A DNA stretch of 64,000 nt from JAGLOK01 sp963677605 (lineage in GTDB: Bacteria > Bacillota > Clostridia > Christensenellales > UMGS416). The stretch covers positions 868,001 through 932,000 of the forward strand of contig CAXXDX010000006.1 in NCBI GenBank assembly GCA_963677605.2, given 5' to 3'. The notes under the pieces were generated by a model. The model saw only the letters and a list, made by a program, of their open reading frames with translations. It ran no database searches and had not been told where the DNA came from. Every line of letters starts with the position of its first letter. Position 1 is the first letter of the stretch. The position numbers were made by a program, and so were the translations under genes. Positions 51,007-59,796 of the stretch are shown piece by piece.

Positions 51007-51597
51007 CTATATCTTTTTATCCACTTTAAGTCCCGTTGGAGCTTTAAAAGCTTTAATCTTGAAATTCCTTCCTCCGTTTTCGTACTGGAAGTAAATTTTA
51101 ATTTCATGGGGTTCGACATATATCTCAGGCCTTGGATCAACATCCCATTCTATTTCCATTACATTGTCTGTCCAGTCTATTTCCAATGCGCCTTTTTCCC
51201 ATTCTATAGATACGGTTTCCAGCGGACTGTCATTGTCTCTGAGCTCGTCAGCAACAAGAGATTCAAGCTGTTCAGATAATGTCTGTGTGTCAAGTTCTTG
51301 AAGCTGTAGATCAATCAAATCCCGGCTGTTTGTCGCAAGATTGTTGTTAATTATTACATTGCTTCTTCGTGCATTTCTGGCGCGGAGAAACCTTTTGGAC
51401 ACATTGATTGGAACCTGATAGTTTGTTTTGACATTGATAACAGACCTATTGACTTTAAATTTGGGCGCTCTCCTGCGAACCATCATCTGCGGGCGTTTAT
51501 GCCTTACAGTCATTTTAGGCCTTCTATGTTTGATATGAACTTTTGCTGCTCTCGACGATACGTGTAGTACCGGAGCTTTTGTGCTTATAATATTCAT
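51007..51597 (-). CDS. DUF6470-type (YviE-like) flagellar-locus protein with nine-residue repeats
   Basis: This protein of 196 residues has unknown function, always seen between flgL and fliW in Bacillota. There is no signal peptide or TM segment. Residues 5-49 form five basic nine-residue units with pattern xxR(A/R)Pxxx(V/I); hydrophobic residues fall at 13, 22, 31, 40 and 49. Residues 129-172 form a second array of the same period but acidic, with Trp133, Trp142, Trp151, Tyr160 and Tyr169, each in a (E/I)x(W/Y) context. A helical, less charged middle separates them. This suggests two beta-strand-rich, oppositely charged arrays. The ribosome binding site is weak. YviE homology is by position and length; the repeats are seen directly. 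Confidence 0.75.
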   Translation of the reverse strand: MNIISTKAPVLHVSSRAAKVHIKHRRPKMTVRHKRPQMMVRRRAPKFKVNRSVINVKTNYQVPINVSKRFLRARNARRSNVIINNNLATNSRDLIDLQLQELDTQTLSEQLESLVADELRDNDSPLETVSIEWEKGALEIDWTDNVMEIEWDVDPRPEIYVEPHEIKIYFQYENGGRNFKIKAFKAPTGLKVDKKI

Positions 51598-51634
51598 AAT
51601 CTTACAGGTTGCACGTTAATTGCTAATGAATTTT

Positions 51635-52573
51635 TTAATCCAAGAAATCTACTAATGTAGGTGTCAATATTTTAGATGCAATTCCCAGAGAAGCTGTATA
51701 TATGCTCTCTGTTACACTGAATTTGAGCAATGCCTCAGCTTGGTCAACATCTTCTATATCAGACTTAATTTCTGTATAGTTAAACTCATCTTCTCCGTGC
51801 CGGTTTTCTAAAAGTTCCAGTCGGTTAGTTCTGCCGCCTATTTTGCTCTCCAAGTTTAAAAGTCTGCTTTGTGCGTCTTGAAGTTGTTCTGTATAGCCGG
51901 TTAATGTGGACACAGGAGCGTCCGCCATCAAGTCGTTATACAGATTATCAAGTATAGTATATATGTTGTCTGTGCCTGTTCCTAAAAGCTCTGTGCCCGG
52001 AATAGAAACATCCATCTTAATACCATACGTTAGCTCATATTGCAGCACTTGCTGACCTTCTGCAATCAGAGCAGGATCAGCTGGATTTGAAACATCAATT
52101 CCGTTGTACAAAAGATTACCGGTGCCGCTATCGACTTCAAACGGAGGATTTATTGTGTTGTATCCTCCAAATAAATATCTGTTTCCTGTTTTATTGTTAG
52201 CAACTGAAAGAAGATGGTCTCGCATCTGCCCTATTACTTCTGCTGTTGCGATTTTATCTTCCGCCGTCATAGTATCATTTGCTGTAGAAACAGCTTTTTC
52301 ATACGCATTCTTAACTATATCATTTAGTTCAAGTACTGAGCTTTCGGTCAGCTGATTCCAAGAATCTGCTCTGCTTATGTTTGTCTGATATTGTTCAATG
52401 CGCTCAAGTTTAGAGCCTATAGACATTATGCTTACAGCTCCAACAGGATCATCCGATAATTTTGTAATACGCTCTCCTGTTGCAATCTGAGTTTGCTGTT
52501 TCATCATTTTTTTAAGATTATTATTAAGATTTCTTAGATAGTTATCGGTTAACATTGCATTCGATACTCTCAT
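51635..52573 (-). CDS. flgL: Flagellar hook-associated protein FlgL (HAP3)
   Basis: This hook-filament junction protein has 312 residues. It has a flagellin-like N-terminus (MRVSNAMLTDNYLRNLNNNL, TQIATGERITKLSDDPVGA) and C-terminal helical segment (LLKFSVTESIYTASLGIASKIL). The central region contains GNRYLFGGYNTINPPFEVD, a hallmark of FlgL. It lies 11 bases after flgK. SD AAGGTGAG supports the start. Confidence 0.96.
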   Translation of the reverse strand: MRVSNAMLTDNYLRNLNNNLKKMMKQQTQIATGERITKLSDDPVGAVSIMSIGSKLERIEQYQTNISRADSWNQLTESSVLELNDIVKNAYEKAVSTANDTMTAEDKIATAEVIGQMRDHLLSVANNKTGNRYLFGGYNTINPPFEVDSGTGNLLYNGIDVSNPADPALIAEGQQVLQYELTYGIKMDVSIPGTELLGTGTDNIYTILDNLYNDLMADAPVSTLTGYTEQLQDAQSRLLNLESKIGGRTNRLELLENRHGEDEFNYTEIKSDIEDVDQAEALLKFSVTESIYTASLGIASKILTPTLVDFLD

Positions 52574-52583
52574 TTATCTCACC

Positions 52584-54080
52584 TTACCTTCCAACCAAGC
52601 CTGTTCTGTTAATCAGAACATCCAAAGCCTCATCCATTGTGGTTATTATTCTTGATGCTGCTGTATAAGCGTGCTGATATTTAATCATTTCAACCATTTC
52701 CTCATCAACTGATACACCGGACATGGATTGTCTTCTGTTTTGCACATTAGCTACTATATAATATTGGCTTTCACTCATCTTTGAAGCGTGTGCGCTTTCT
52801 ATAGCTGTCTTTACAACAAGAGAATTTAGATATTCCTCAAAACTTCCCACAGTAGCTATATCTGTTTTGGTTGTGAGCGCCAATAGTTCCAATGCATTTA
52901 CATTGTTGTTTTGCTGTGTATTGGCAGCAGTTAAATCAACCAGCTGATCTGAAGTTGCAAGATTATACACACTTGCACGAAATTCTGTTGATATTTCCAA
53001 ATTACCAGCCGTGATATCCGTATATCCGCCTGCTGGGACTTCGAATAGGTCTATTCCAGTCTGTGACGGTATTGCTCCGTAAGGAATAGTATATCCGGCG
53101 TTGTTTACAGTATTGAACTCTTCAGCCAAGCTTCTGGCTAAAGTATTTAGCTCATCAAGCATTGTAGGAACGCCAAAGTCATCCAATGTAGCTCCGTCTC
53201 TTAAATCCTGGTAAGCCTTAAGCTCTCCGCTGCTAAACGTAAAAACTGTAGGTGTGCCTTCAAGATATATTTCATAATAATCAGGCTGTCCTGATACCAC
53301 TCCGGTTAAATCCGGACGTGCTTCCAGTTTCGTAACATCGATATGGTCTACAAGCATCACACCATCTACAGATACCTGTAATTCTCCGTCAGTATTTTCT
53401 TCATACTCGATGTTTATCATCTCAGAAAGCTTGTCTAACGCAAGATTCCTCTTGTCTCTCAAATCATTTGCTTTTTCTCCAGAAAGCTCAAAGCCATAAA
53501 TCTGATTATTGTAATCACCGATAGTGGTCAAATAGTCATTTATCTGTTCCGTAACAACAGCCATTTTGTCATTATATGCATCCTGTAATCCAACAAGTTT
53601 ATTATAGTAATGATTCACTGTTTCTGTTAGATTTATCGCATTCTGCTGTACGTTTGTACGAATCTCTTCGCTTACCGGATCCATCGAAAGCTCGTTTAAG
53701 CTATCATAAAAGTCAGCCAAAGCTTTAGAAATTGAGCTGTCTGTGTCTTCGCTAAACAGCGTCTCTATATATTCAAGTTCCTCAGTTCTTGTATCCCACA
53801 TTCCGTAATCAGAACTTTCACTTCTGTATTCTTTGTCTAAATACTTGCTTCGAATCTGGTCAAGCGCAACGCTCTCAACACCACGCCCGACTTTTGATGT
53901 GTTAATTCCTAGGAATCTGCTTCCGTTGGCATACGGATCAATCGACTGCGTTACAAGTCTCTGACGGGTATATCCCTCAGTATCGGCATTGGCAATATTA
54001 TGACCGATTACTTCAAGTGCCTCTCGGCTTAAAAATAATCCGGTTTTTGGAATTTCTAAACTACCGAATGAACTGCCCAT
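52584..54080 (-). CDS. flgK: Flagellar hook-associated protein FlgK (HAP1)
   Basis: This hook-filament junction protein has 498 residues. The N-terminal rod/hook motif is LFLSREALEVIGHNIANADTEGYTRQRL and the C-terminal one is EEMVEMIKYQHAYTAASRIITTMDEALDVLINRTG. A coiled segment around residues 170-220 and variable central domains are as expected. It lies between flgN, its chaperone, and flgL. Confidence 0.97.
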   Translation of the reverse strand: MGSSFGSLEIPKTGLFLSREALEVIGHNIANADTEGYTRQRLVTQSIDPYANGSRFLGINTSKVGRGVESVALDQIRSKYLDKEYRSESSDYGMWDTRTEELEYIETLFSEDTDSSISKALADFYDSLNELSMDPVSEEIRTNVQQNAINLTETVNHYYNKLVGLQDAYNDKMAVVTEQINDYLTTIGDYNNQIYGFELSGEKANDLRDKRNLALDKLSEMINIEYEENTDGELQVSVDGVMLVDHIDVTKLEARPDLTGVVSGQPDYYEIYLEGTPTVFTFSSGELKAYQDLRDGATLDDFGVPTMLDELNTLARSLAEEFNTVNNAGYTIPYGAIPSQTGIDLFEVPAGGYTDITAGNLEISTEFRASVYNLATSDQLVDLTAANTQQNNNVNALELLALTTKTDIATVGSFEEYLNSLVVKTAIESAHASKMSESQYYIVANVQNRRQSMSGVSVDEEMVEMIKYQHAYTAASRIITTMDEALDVLINRTGLVGR

Positions 54081-54086
54081 TGTCTC

Positions 54087-54590
54087 CTACACTTTCTGAT
54101 CTATAAGCCCTACGCTTAAGGTCTCTCCGTCGTCCATATATCCATTGCTGTTATATGTTTCGGGAACGTCGCCGCCCCGCATTATCACATCCAAAGAAAA
54201 ATAAGTATATTCCAGATGTGTTTTTATCAAATCTTGGTTTATATCATTCAATCTTGTCAATTTACCTATAACATCGACCAGATTCATTTTCGCTTCTATA
54301 AGTTTGTGCTTTGTTGCACCTTGAGAACTTTCAATAATTTTCTCAATCTTTGCCTCTTCGGGTGAGATATCAAGCTCATTTGCAATTTTCACAGCAATTG
54401 ATTCTCTCTGCTGTTCCAATTTATAAACCTTGCTTAATATCTTGTCCTCTGAAGCAATAATTTCTTCCAGAGTATTGCGATCATTTTTTATCAGAACTTC
54501 TTTCTTTTTTTCCGAAAGCTTTAAAAGTTCTTTATGAACTGCCGTCATCAAAGAAAGAACACCTGTCATATTGTTAATTAAAATGTCCAA
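54087..54590 (-). CDS. flgN: FlgN-type chaperone for hook-associated proteins
   Basis: This 167-residue helical cytoplasmic protein binds FlgK and FlgL before export. It has a long coiled coil at about 15-120 and the FlgN-like C-terminal region (RLNDINQDLIKTHLEYTYFSLDVIM). It starts with TTG, with AAGGG eight bases upstream. It lies directly before flgK, the usual place. Sequence conservation is low in this family, so position carries much of the weight. Confidence 0.9.
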   Translation of the reverse strand: MDILINNMTGVLSLMTAVHKELLKLSEKKKEVLIKNDRNTLEEIIASEDKILSKVYKLEQQRESIAVKIANELDISPEEAKIEKIIESSQGATKHKLIEAKMNLVDVIGKLTRLNDINQDLIKTHLEYTYFSLDVIMRGGDVPETYNSNGYMDDGETLSVGLIDQKV

Positions 54591-54614
54591 AACAAAATCC
54601 CTTTTTACCTTTGA

Positions 54615-54899
54615 CTATTCGTCAAGTCCAAGCATTTTCGCTGCAACATCTTCGCCTTTTACGCTATAAGTGCCGTCAGCAACCTGCTGTTTCACTTCCT
54701 GAAGTCTGGCAAGCTCCTGTGTGCTCCTTGAAGAGAATGCGCTTCTGGCTTCTTTTAAGGCTGCAGAAAAAGTCTGTGATTTTTGCGTAAGTTCTACTTT
54801 ATCACTTTTTTGACTAGAACTGCTTTCAGACTTAGCAGGTCCTTTTACATTAACGTACTGGCCTATTAATTTACTTGAGGGTACTCTGTTTATCTTCAT
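54615..54899 (-). CDS. flgM: Anti-sigma-28 factor FlgM
   Basis: This short, largely disordered protein of 94 residues binds SigD until exported through the finished hook. The N-terminal part is Ser/Lys-rich; the C-terminal sigma-binding half carries the typical KVELTQKSQTF, ALKEARSAFSSRSTQELARL and VKQQVADGTYSVKGEDVAAKML segments (the last two are the usual FlgM signature). It lies between yvyF and flgN and acts on the FliA at 57462-58238. Confidence 0.95.
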   Translation of the reverse strand: MKINRVPSSKLIGQYVNVKGPAKSESSSSQKSDKVELTQKSQTFSAALKEARSAFSSRSTQELARLQEVKQQVADGTYSVKGEDVAAKMLGLDE

Positions 54900-54916
54900 T
54901 TTCCATCACCTTTTCT

Positions 54917-55318
54917 TTACTTGTGTCGGATGTGCATTCTTGCATGTTTTTTCTTTTCTTCAGGTTTTGGCGGCTTATCTATATGTGTTGCGCTGTCAAA
55001 TAGTTTGCTCAGTTTGCCCTTACACGAATCGCAATATTCACCTTCAGAAACCGGTTCACCGCATCTCACACATTTAAATGGGTATACTCCTTCGCCAAGT
55101 GTCAAGCTGCCGTCTCTTATAAATCCTAGTATTATTTTACCGTCTACATCCAGTGCTTTTGAAATTTCAACCACACTTGCGTTTTCATGATCAAACACAT
55201 AATCCTGTACTTTTTCAAAAATTTCTTCCAGCTCTTCAGTACAATCAGCGCAGTAAGCTTCTCCATAGGAATTAAAAAGCTTCCCGCAGTTTCTGCATCT
55301 TTTAATTGAATCTACCAT
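54917..55318 (-). CDS. yvyF: Flagellar operon protein YvyF-like, two zinc ribbons
   Basis: This 133-residue cytoplasmic protein has two Cys4 zinc ribbons: CRNCGKLFNSYGEAYCADC near the N-terminus and CVRCGEPVSEGEYCDSC near residue 90. A helical segment between them (VVEISKALDVDGKIILGFIRDG) resembles a small winged helix. It sits between flhP and flgM, the position of Bacillus YvyF, which is assumed to act in flagellar gene control. The tail is basic (KPEEKKKHARMHIRHK). The biochemical role is not known. Confidence 0.9.
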   Translation of the reverse strand: MVDSIKRCRNCGKLFNSYGEAYCADCTEELEEIFEKVQDYVFDHENASVVEISKALDVDGKIILGFIRDGSLTLGEGVYPFKCVRCGEPVSEGEYCDSCKGKLSKLFDSATHIDKPPKPEEKKKHARMHIRHK

Positions 55319-55343
55319 TTAATACCTCGATATTGTTTTTATC

Positions 55344-56102
55344 TTATCTCATGTTTGCAACAAGTCTTGCCATGTCATCGGATGTAGTAAGTGCACTGCT
55401 TACCAGCGAGAATGTCCTCTGAGCTCGTATAAGCCTTGTCATCTCCAGACTTAAATCAACATTGGAGCTTTCAAGTGAGCCCTGATGAACGGTCGCATCT
55501 GTTGCTGCCACAGCTCCTCCTGATGCATCGGTCTCGGCAAAGTAGCCTTTTCCTATAGCCGATAGTCCTTGTTTGTTTTCAAAGTCTGCTATGTTTAAAG
55601 TCGTCACATATGTTCCGTCCAGATAAATTGCACCTTCAGTGTTAACTGAAATTTCCTGTGGATTGCCGGGTATTTCTATCCTGTTGCCATTAGTGTCTAA
55701 AAGATAATCTCCCTGTGATGTAACCAGAAACTGTTGCCCGCTTTCTGATGAAACAGCAAATGCTCCGTTTCTTGTGTAGTAATTTTCTCCGTCAGGTCCC
55801 TGAACAGTAAAAAATCCGTCGCCTTCTATCCTTAAATCTAGAGGAACACCTGTCTCTACAGGAGTGCCTTCCGTAAACATTCTGGCTGTTGCTGAAACCA
55901 AAACTCCGGTTCCCTGCTTCAGGTTTAAGTCTTCCTCTGATTCAACAGGTCTTTGCATCTGTCTATATAAAGCATCTTTAAACCTTACATCGCTTGCTTT
56001 AAATCCATAGGTATTGATGTTTGCAATATTATTTGCAATAGTATCCACTCTGGTCTGTTGAGCTTTTAGCCCCATTCTTGCCGAAAACAACGACTGCATC
56101 AT
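55344..56102 (-). CDS. flhP: Flagellar basal-body rod/hook family protein (FlhP, FlgG-like)
   Basis: This extracytoplasmic rod-type protein has 252 residues. The N-terminus GLKAQQTRVDTIANNIANINTYGFKASDV, the central LDLRIEGDGFFTVQGPDGE and the C-terminal LEMTRLIRAQRTFSLVSSAL segments are the FlgF/FlgG pattern. As the second of a pair before yvyF-flgM it corresponds to Bacillus FlhP (also annotated FlgG). It probably forms the distal rod. Confidence 0.92.
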   Translation of the reverse strand: MMQSLFSARMGLKAQQTRVDTIANNIANINTYGFKASDVRFKDALYRQMQRPVESEEDLNLKQGTGVLVSATARMFTEGTPVETGVPLDLRIEGDGFFTVQGPDGENYYTRNGAFAVSSESGQQFLVTSQGDYLLDTNGNRIEIPGNPQEISVNTEGAIYLDGTYVTTLNIADFENKQGLSAIGKGYFAETDASGGAVAATDATVHQGSLESSNVDLSLEMTRLIRAQRTFSLVSSALTTSDDMARLVANMR

Positions 56103-56112
56103 ATCACTTCAC

Positions 56113-56871
56113 CTACACCCTTCCCACTTCGTTGACTGATTTTTCAAGAGACTGATCTATCATAGTAACCATCTTTTGATTCATCTGATAATTTCTTGAT
56201 ATGTTCATCATGTCCACCATCTCTTGAGTTATATCAACATTTGAAACTTCCAGCACTCCTTGTTTTATCGTGCTTTCCGTATCATCAAATACTCTCTGAT
56301 TTGTCGAATTTGAGTAAAGATTATTTCCGTCTTTTCTCAATCCCTCAAGGTTGTTAAACCTTACCAAGCGAACCTTCCCTACAACCGCGCCGTCGACTAC
56401 AACATTTCCCTGTTCATCAATGCCAAAGCCACCGTCGCCGACATTTATTCTGCCTCCGCCGGTTCCCTGCAGATAATGTCCGTCGGAATTCACAAGATAA
56501 CCCTGACTGTCAAGGCTGAATGATCCGTCTCTGGTATATCTGTCTCCGTTCGGTGTTGATACCACGAAAAATCCAGGTCCGCTTATAGCCAAATCAGTAA
56601 GTCTGGCAGTCTCTTCAAAGCTTCCCTGTGTGTAATCAATAACTATTTCATCAATATGAGTTCCATAGTTCTGGCTGCCTATCGTGTCAGAAATATTGAT
56701 GATATTTGTGTTATCAATTTCATTTATTAAAACATCTTTAAAGGAACGTGACAACAGCTGGTCTTTCTTATAGCCGCTTGTTTCGGCGTTGGCTATATTG
56801 TTTGTGAGAACATTCATTTTTTCTCTCTGCACAATCATGCCGGTGCCGGCTATGTATAAACTTCTGAGCAT
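56113..56871 (-). CDS. flhO: Flagellar basal-body rod/hook family protein (FlhO, FlgF-like)
   Basis: This rod protein has 252 residues from the ATG at 56871, which has AGGAGG and the conserved start MLRSLYIAGTGMIVQREKMN; the frame opens seven codons earlier. NVLTNNIANAETSGYKKDQL and the C-terminal NVDITQEMVDMMNISRNYQMNQKM complete the rod signature. It is the first gene behind a sigma-D-like promoter and pairs with flhP, 10 bases downstream. It probably forms part of the rod together with FlhP. Confidence 0.92.
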   Translation of the reverse strand: MLRSLYIAGTGMIVQREKMNVLTNNIANAETSGYKKDQLLSRSFKDVLINEIDNTNIINISDTIGSQNYGTHIDEIVIDYTQGSFEETARLTDLAISGPGFFVVSTPNGDRYTRDGSFSLDSQGYLVNSDGHYLQGTGGGRINVGDGGFGIDEQGNVVVDGAVVGKVRLVRFNNLEGLRKDGNNLYSNSTNQRVFDDTESTIKQGVLEVSNVDITQEMVDMMNISRNYQMNQKMVTMIDQSLEKSVNEVGRV

Positions 56872-56915
56872 GCGTTTCCTCCTTTTATACATTACTAAAT
56901 ATTATCTCAATTATT

Positions 56916-56943
56916 ATATCGTTATATAATCGAATTTACTTTA
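56916..56943 (-). promoter_or_regulatory. Sigma-D promoter upstream of flhO
   Basis: On the minus strand TAAA (56940-56943) and AACGATAT (56916-56923) are 16 bases apart, a good sigma-28 match. It would drive flhO-flhP-yvyF-flgM-flgN-flgK-flgL and perhaps on to csrA as a late class, in addition to read-through from upstream. Confidence 0.65.
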
Positions 56944-56965
56944 GAATAAAATGTATAAAATGCGC

Positions 56966-57460
56966 TTATTTGTCCAGACCGATTATTAGCTTTACCTCTC
57001 CTTGAGACATGCCAAGCACTTTAGAAATCTGTTTAACATTTTGTCCCTCTTTTTTCAACAGAAGAACCTTGTCTCTGCGACTTAAATTATTAGATATCAA
57101 AACAGGTTTGTTAAACTCGGAACTAGGGTTTTCAGCCTGTTCTATATTGTTTAAGTCATCTTCAAAAGCTTTATCTTTTACATTGCTGCTCATCTCAGAT
57201 AAAATCGTGTCAATATTATCTATCATATCTGATATCTTATCTTGGCTTTGAGCAACTTCTTTTTTGGATTCCTCCATATACTCCATTGCACCAGCTATCA
57301 TATCCTCCAGATTCTGGTACAGTTTAAAAAGCTTTTTTTCTTTTTCAGACATAGCACCGTCGTGTTTATCTTTAGGGCTTTTTATTTTTTTAGCAATAAA
57401 AATTGTCGTAATAACCAGTATAAAAACAAAAAAGGCGAATATAAAATATGTGTAGTCCAT
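56966..57460 (-). CDS. DUF6115-type membrane protein (SwrB/YlxL position)
   Basis: This 164-residue protein has an N-terminal TM helix (YFIFAFFVFILVITTIFIA), a cytoplasmic acidic coiled-coil middle (about 45-115) and a C-terminal helix-turn-helix-like segment (DKVLLLKKEGQNVKQISKVLGMSQGEVKLII). This architecture immediately after the sigma factor gene is that of Bacillus SwrB/YlxL, which activates the flagellar export apparatus. Sequence similarity is limited mainly to the C-terminal motif. Two bases separate it from fliA. Confidence 0.75.
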   Translation of the reverse strand: MDYTYFIFAFFVFILVITTIFIAKKIKSPKDKHDGAMSEKEKKLFKLYQNLEDMIAGAMEYMEESKKEVAQSQDKISDMIDNIDTILSEMSSNVKDKAFEDDLNNIEQAENPSSEFNKPVLISNNLSRRDKVLLLKKEGQNVKQISKVLGMSQGEVKLIIGLDK

Positions 57461-57461
57461 C

Positions 57462-58238
57462 CTATACCTCCGCTTTAATTTTTGAACGAAGCTTCATTAT
57501 AACTTTAGAGTGAATCTGCGATATTCTAGACTCGGACACTCCAACTATGCCCGCAATCTCTTTAAGCGTCATCTCTTCATAATAGTAAAGTGTTATTACA
57601 AGCTTTTCTTTTTCCGGAAGGTTGTCAATCATCGCACCCAGAATCTTCTTCATCTCTTTTTTTTCTATCTGGTGCTCAACAGATGCACTGTCATCTGTAA
57701 TACTGTTTATAGAAAAAGTATTTTCATTAATCACTTCTTCAAAATGAACAACGTTAAACATATGGGATTTTTGTATGGTTTTTTGCAAATCATCAACACT
57801 CATCTCCAGATAATCCGCCACTTCGGATTCCGTTGGTGTTCTGAACAATGAGTTTTCAAGATCGCTATATGCATTTGTAATTGATTTTATTTTGCGTCTT
57901 AAGCTTGATGGAGCCCAGTCCTGTTTTCGAATCTGGTCGATTATCTCTCCCCTTATTCTCATCGCAGCGTAATGCTCAAATCTCACGTTACGGCTCATGT
58001 CATATTTTTCTACAGCATCCATTAACCCTAAAATACCGTTGCTGAGCATATCATCAAAATTGCTATGGCCTTCATATGTAGGGAGCATTCTAATCACAAT
58101 TCTTTTTACAAGACCGATATAAGATACTACAAGCTCATTTTTAAGCTCGTCCGACCTCGTTGCCAAGTATTCATGCCAAACTTTTTCCAGCTTTGCTTTT
58201 CTTTCTTCAGTCTTTAATTGTGAAGTGTCGGTTTTCAT
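57462..58238 (-). CDS. fliA: RNA polymerase sigma factor for flagellar operon (FliA/SigD)
   Basis: This sigma-28 factor has 258 residues. Region 2 is NFDDMLSNGILGLMDAVEKYD with RFEHYAAMRIRGEIIDQIRKQDWAPSSLRRK-type core binding, region 3 TPTESEVADYLEMSVDDLQK, and region 4 LPEKEKLVITLYYYEEMTLKEIA with the HTH VGVSESRISQIHSKVIMKL. It should read the promoters of hag (48274) and flhO (56916) and be inhibited by FlgM. The ribosome binding site is weak, perhaps keeping its level low. Confidence 0.97.
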   Translation of the reverse strand: MKTDTSQLKTEERKAKLEKVWHEYLATRSDELKNELVVSYIGLVKRIVIRMLPTYEGHSNFDDMLSNGILGLMDAVEKYDMSRNVRFEHYAAMRIRGEIIDQIRKQDWAPSSLRRKIKSITNAYSDLENSLFRTPTESEVADYLEMSVDDLQKTIQKSHMFNVVHFEEVINENTFSINSITDDSASVEHQIEKKEMKKILGAMIDNLPEKEKLVITLYYYEEMTLKEIAGIVGVSESRISQIHSKVIMKLRSKIKAEV

Positions 58239-58265
58239 TGGATATGTAAGTTTTACCCCTCTAAA

Positions 58266-58886
58266 TTATTTAACCCTATTGCGCTTTTTTATTTGTGTCT
58301 GGAAGATATATCTGCTAATCTTCGCTTGATCTCTGCTGGGTATATTTATAAATTGTACACTTACATTATACTTCACTGTTTTCTCAGAAGGCAAGAAGCA
58401 TCTAATAATTTTTCCTGTCAAGGTAAGTCTTGCCTCATAGTTTAATGGCAAGTATATATCAATAAGGGTGCCGGGCGGAAAGTATTCAAAGCAAGTAAAG
58501 CTCATTCCCCCATCCGATAAGTCCCTTGTTTGTACTTCATATATTTCAGGATCTCCGGGTATATCAACCTCAGGCTGAGAAAGGTTTACTTTAGCATCTA
58601 AAACAACAGGCAGCCTATAGGATGAGCGCCGCTGTTGTTTCTGAATATCCGATATTATTTTAAACTGGCACACTCTCAAGTTATCTTTAGTAAAAGATTT
58701 TTCCATTACAGCGTCAAAAACAAAAAGGCCGTTGTCTCTATAAAAAGAAAACCGCATTGGCTGCATGTTTTTTGACCTTAACGGAATGCCGTGCACCGTA
58801 GGCTGAAATACAATAAAATTCTCGTCGTCGATAATATCCTGCAGTTTTGTTCTTGTGACTAACTCATCAAGCTCTATTTTAAACAT
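58266..58886 (-). CDS. ycgR: c-di-GMP-binding PilZ protein YcgR/YpfA-like
   Basis: This flagellar brake protein has 207 residues from the ATG at 58886, one base after the flhG stop; the frame opens 11 codons earlier inside flhG. The N-terminal YcgR domain (GIPLRSKNMQPMRFSFYRDN) is followed by a PilZ domain with the c-di-GMP motifs RRSSYR (RxxxR) and DLSDGGMSF (D/NxSxxG). It probably slows motor rotation at high c-di-GMP. No cyclase gene is in the window. Confidence 0.92.
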   Translation of the reverse strand: MFKIELDELVTRTKLQDIIDDENFIVFQPTVHGIPLRSKNMQPMRFSFYRDNGLFVFDAVMEKSFTKDNLRVCQFKIISDIQKQQRRSSYRLPVVLDAKVNLSQPEVDIPGDPEIYEVQTRDLSDGGMSFTCFEYFPPGTLIDIYLPLNYEARLTLTGKIIRCFLPSEKTVKYNVSVQFINIPSRDQAKISRYIFQTQIKKRNRVK

Positions 58887-58887
58887 C

Positions 58888-59796
58888 TCACCTAAGCTCG
58901 CCACTTGACTCAATACCATTATTCTCTCCTGTATATATTATTTCTCTGCTATCATTATTTAATAATTTACTGAAAAATCCCGCAATGCCCAATCCGCCTT
59001 TTTTCTTTTTCGGTGATTTTAAATACTCATCAACAATCTTTTCAATGTTGGATGCGGCATTGCTCTTGGGATAGCTAATCATCAAAGGTTTTTGAATTTT
59101 TACGGCGTTTGCCATGCTGTCATCTTCCAGTATATGCCCAAGCTTTTCGATTTTAAGCCCCATATATCTGTTTACTACAGCGACAAACCCATCCATTGTG
59201 ATTTCCGCTTCCCTATGGTTTTTTGCCTTGTTCATTATTAAATGAACAGTGGGCTTAATAGCCTGCCTGCATGCAATTTTGATTAGTGCATAAGCATCGG
59301 TTATGGACGTGGGTTCCGGCGTAGTCACAAGGAATGTTTCATGGCTTGCATGAATCATCCGCAAAATATTGTCAGAAGCGCCGGCTCCAGTGTCAAAAAT
59401 AATATAGTCAGCAATGTTCTCAAGGCGCTTAAATCCATTAATTAGCTTGTTTATCTGGAATGTATCCATTTTAATCAAATCATACATTCCTGAACCGCCG
59501 GAAATAAACTTTACGCCTCCAACACCTTCTTCGATAATGTCAAAGATGTCTTTTTTATCGTCTAGCACATGCAAAAGGTTGTACTTTGTGGAAACCCCAA
59601 GCATTATATCAATGTTTGAAAAACCAAAGTCAGAGTCAATTAGAAGCACTCTTTTTCCGCGCTTTGACAATTCTATGGCAATATTGAGCGAGATGCTGGA
59701 TTTTCCAACGCCTCCTTTGCCGCTAGTAACAGTGATGATTCTCGTATCATCACTTTTATTCATTATCTCTCTTAAGTTTTGAGCTTGATCAGTCAT
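58888..59796 (-). CDS. flhG: Flagellar number/placement ATPase FlhG (MinD-like)
   Basis: This MinD/ParA-family ATPase of 302 residues works with FlhF to control flagellar position and number. I use the ATG at 59796 (MTDQAQNLREIMN), the conserved activation helix with Gln, preceded by AGGTGAGG; the frame opens earlier with GTG. The deviant Walker A is TSGKGGVGKSSIS, Walker A' LLIDSDFGFSNIDIMLG and Walker B YIIFDTGAGASD. A C-terminal amphipathic region (GGLGIAGFFSKLL) is likely the membrane-targeting helix. The gene overlaps flhF slightly. Confidence 0.96.
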   Translation of the reverse strand: MTDQAQNLREIMNKSDDTRIITVTSGKGGVGKSSISLNIAIELSKRGKRVLLIDSDFGFSNIDIMLGVSTKYNLLHVLDDKKDIFDIIEEGVGGVKFISGGSGMYDLIKMDTFQINKLINGFKRLENIADYIIFDTGAGASDNILRMIHASHETFLVTTPEPTSITDAYALIKIACRQAIKPTVHLIMNKAKNHREAEITMDGFVAVVNRYMGLKIEKLGHILEDDSMANAVKIQKPLMISYPKSNAASNIEKIVDEYLKSPKKKKGGLGIAGFFSKLLNNDSREIIYTGENNGIESSGELR

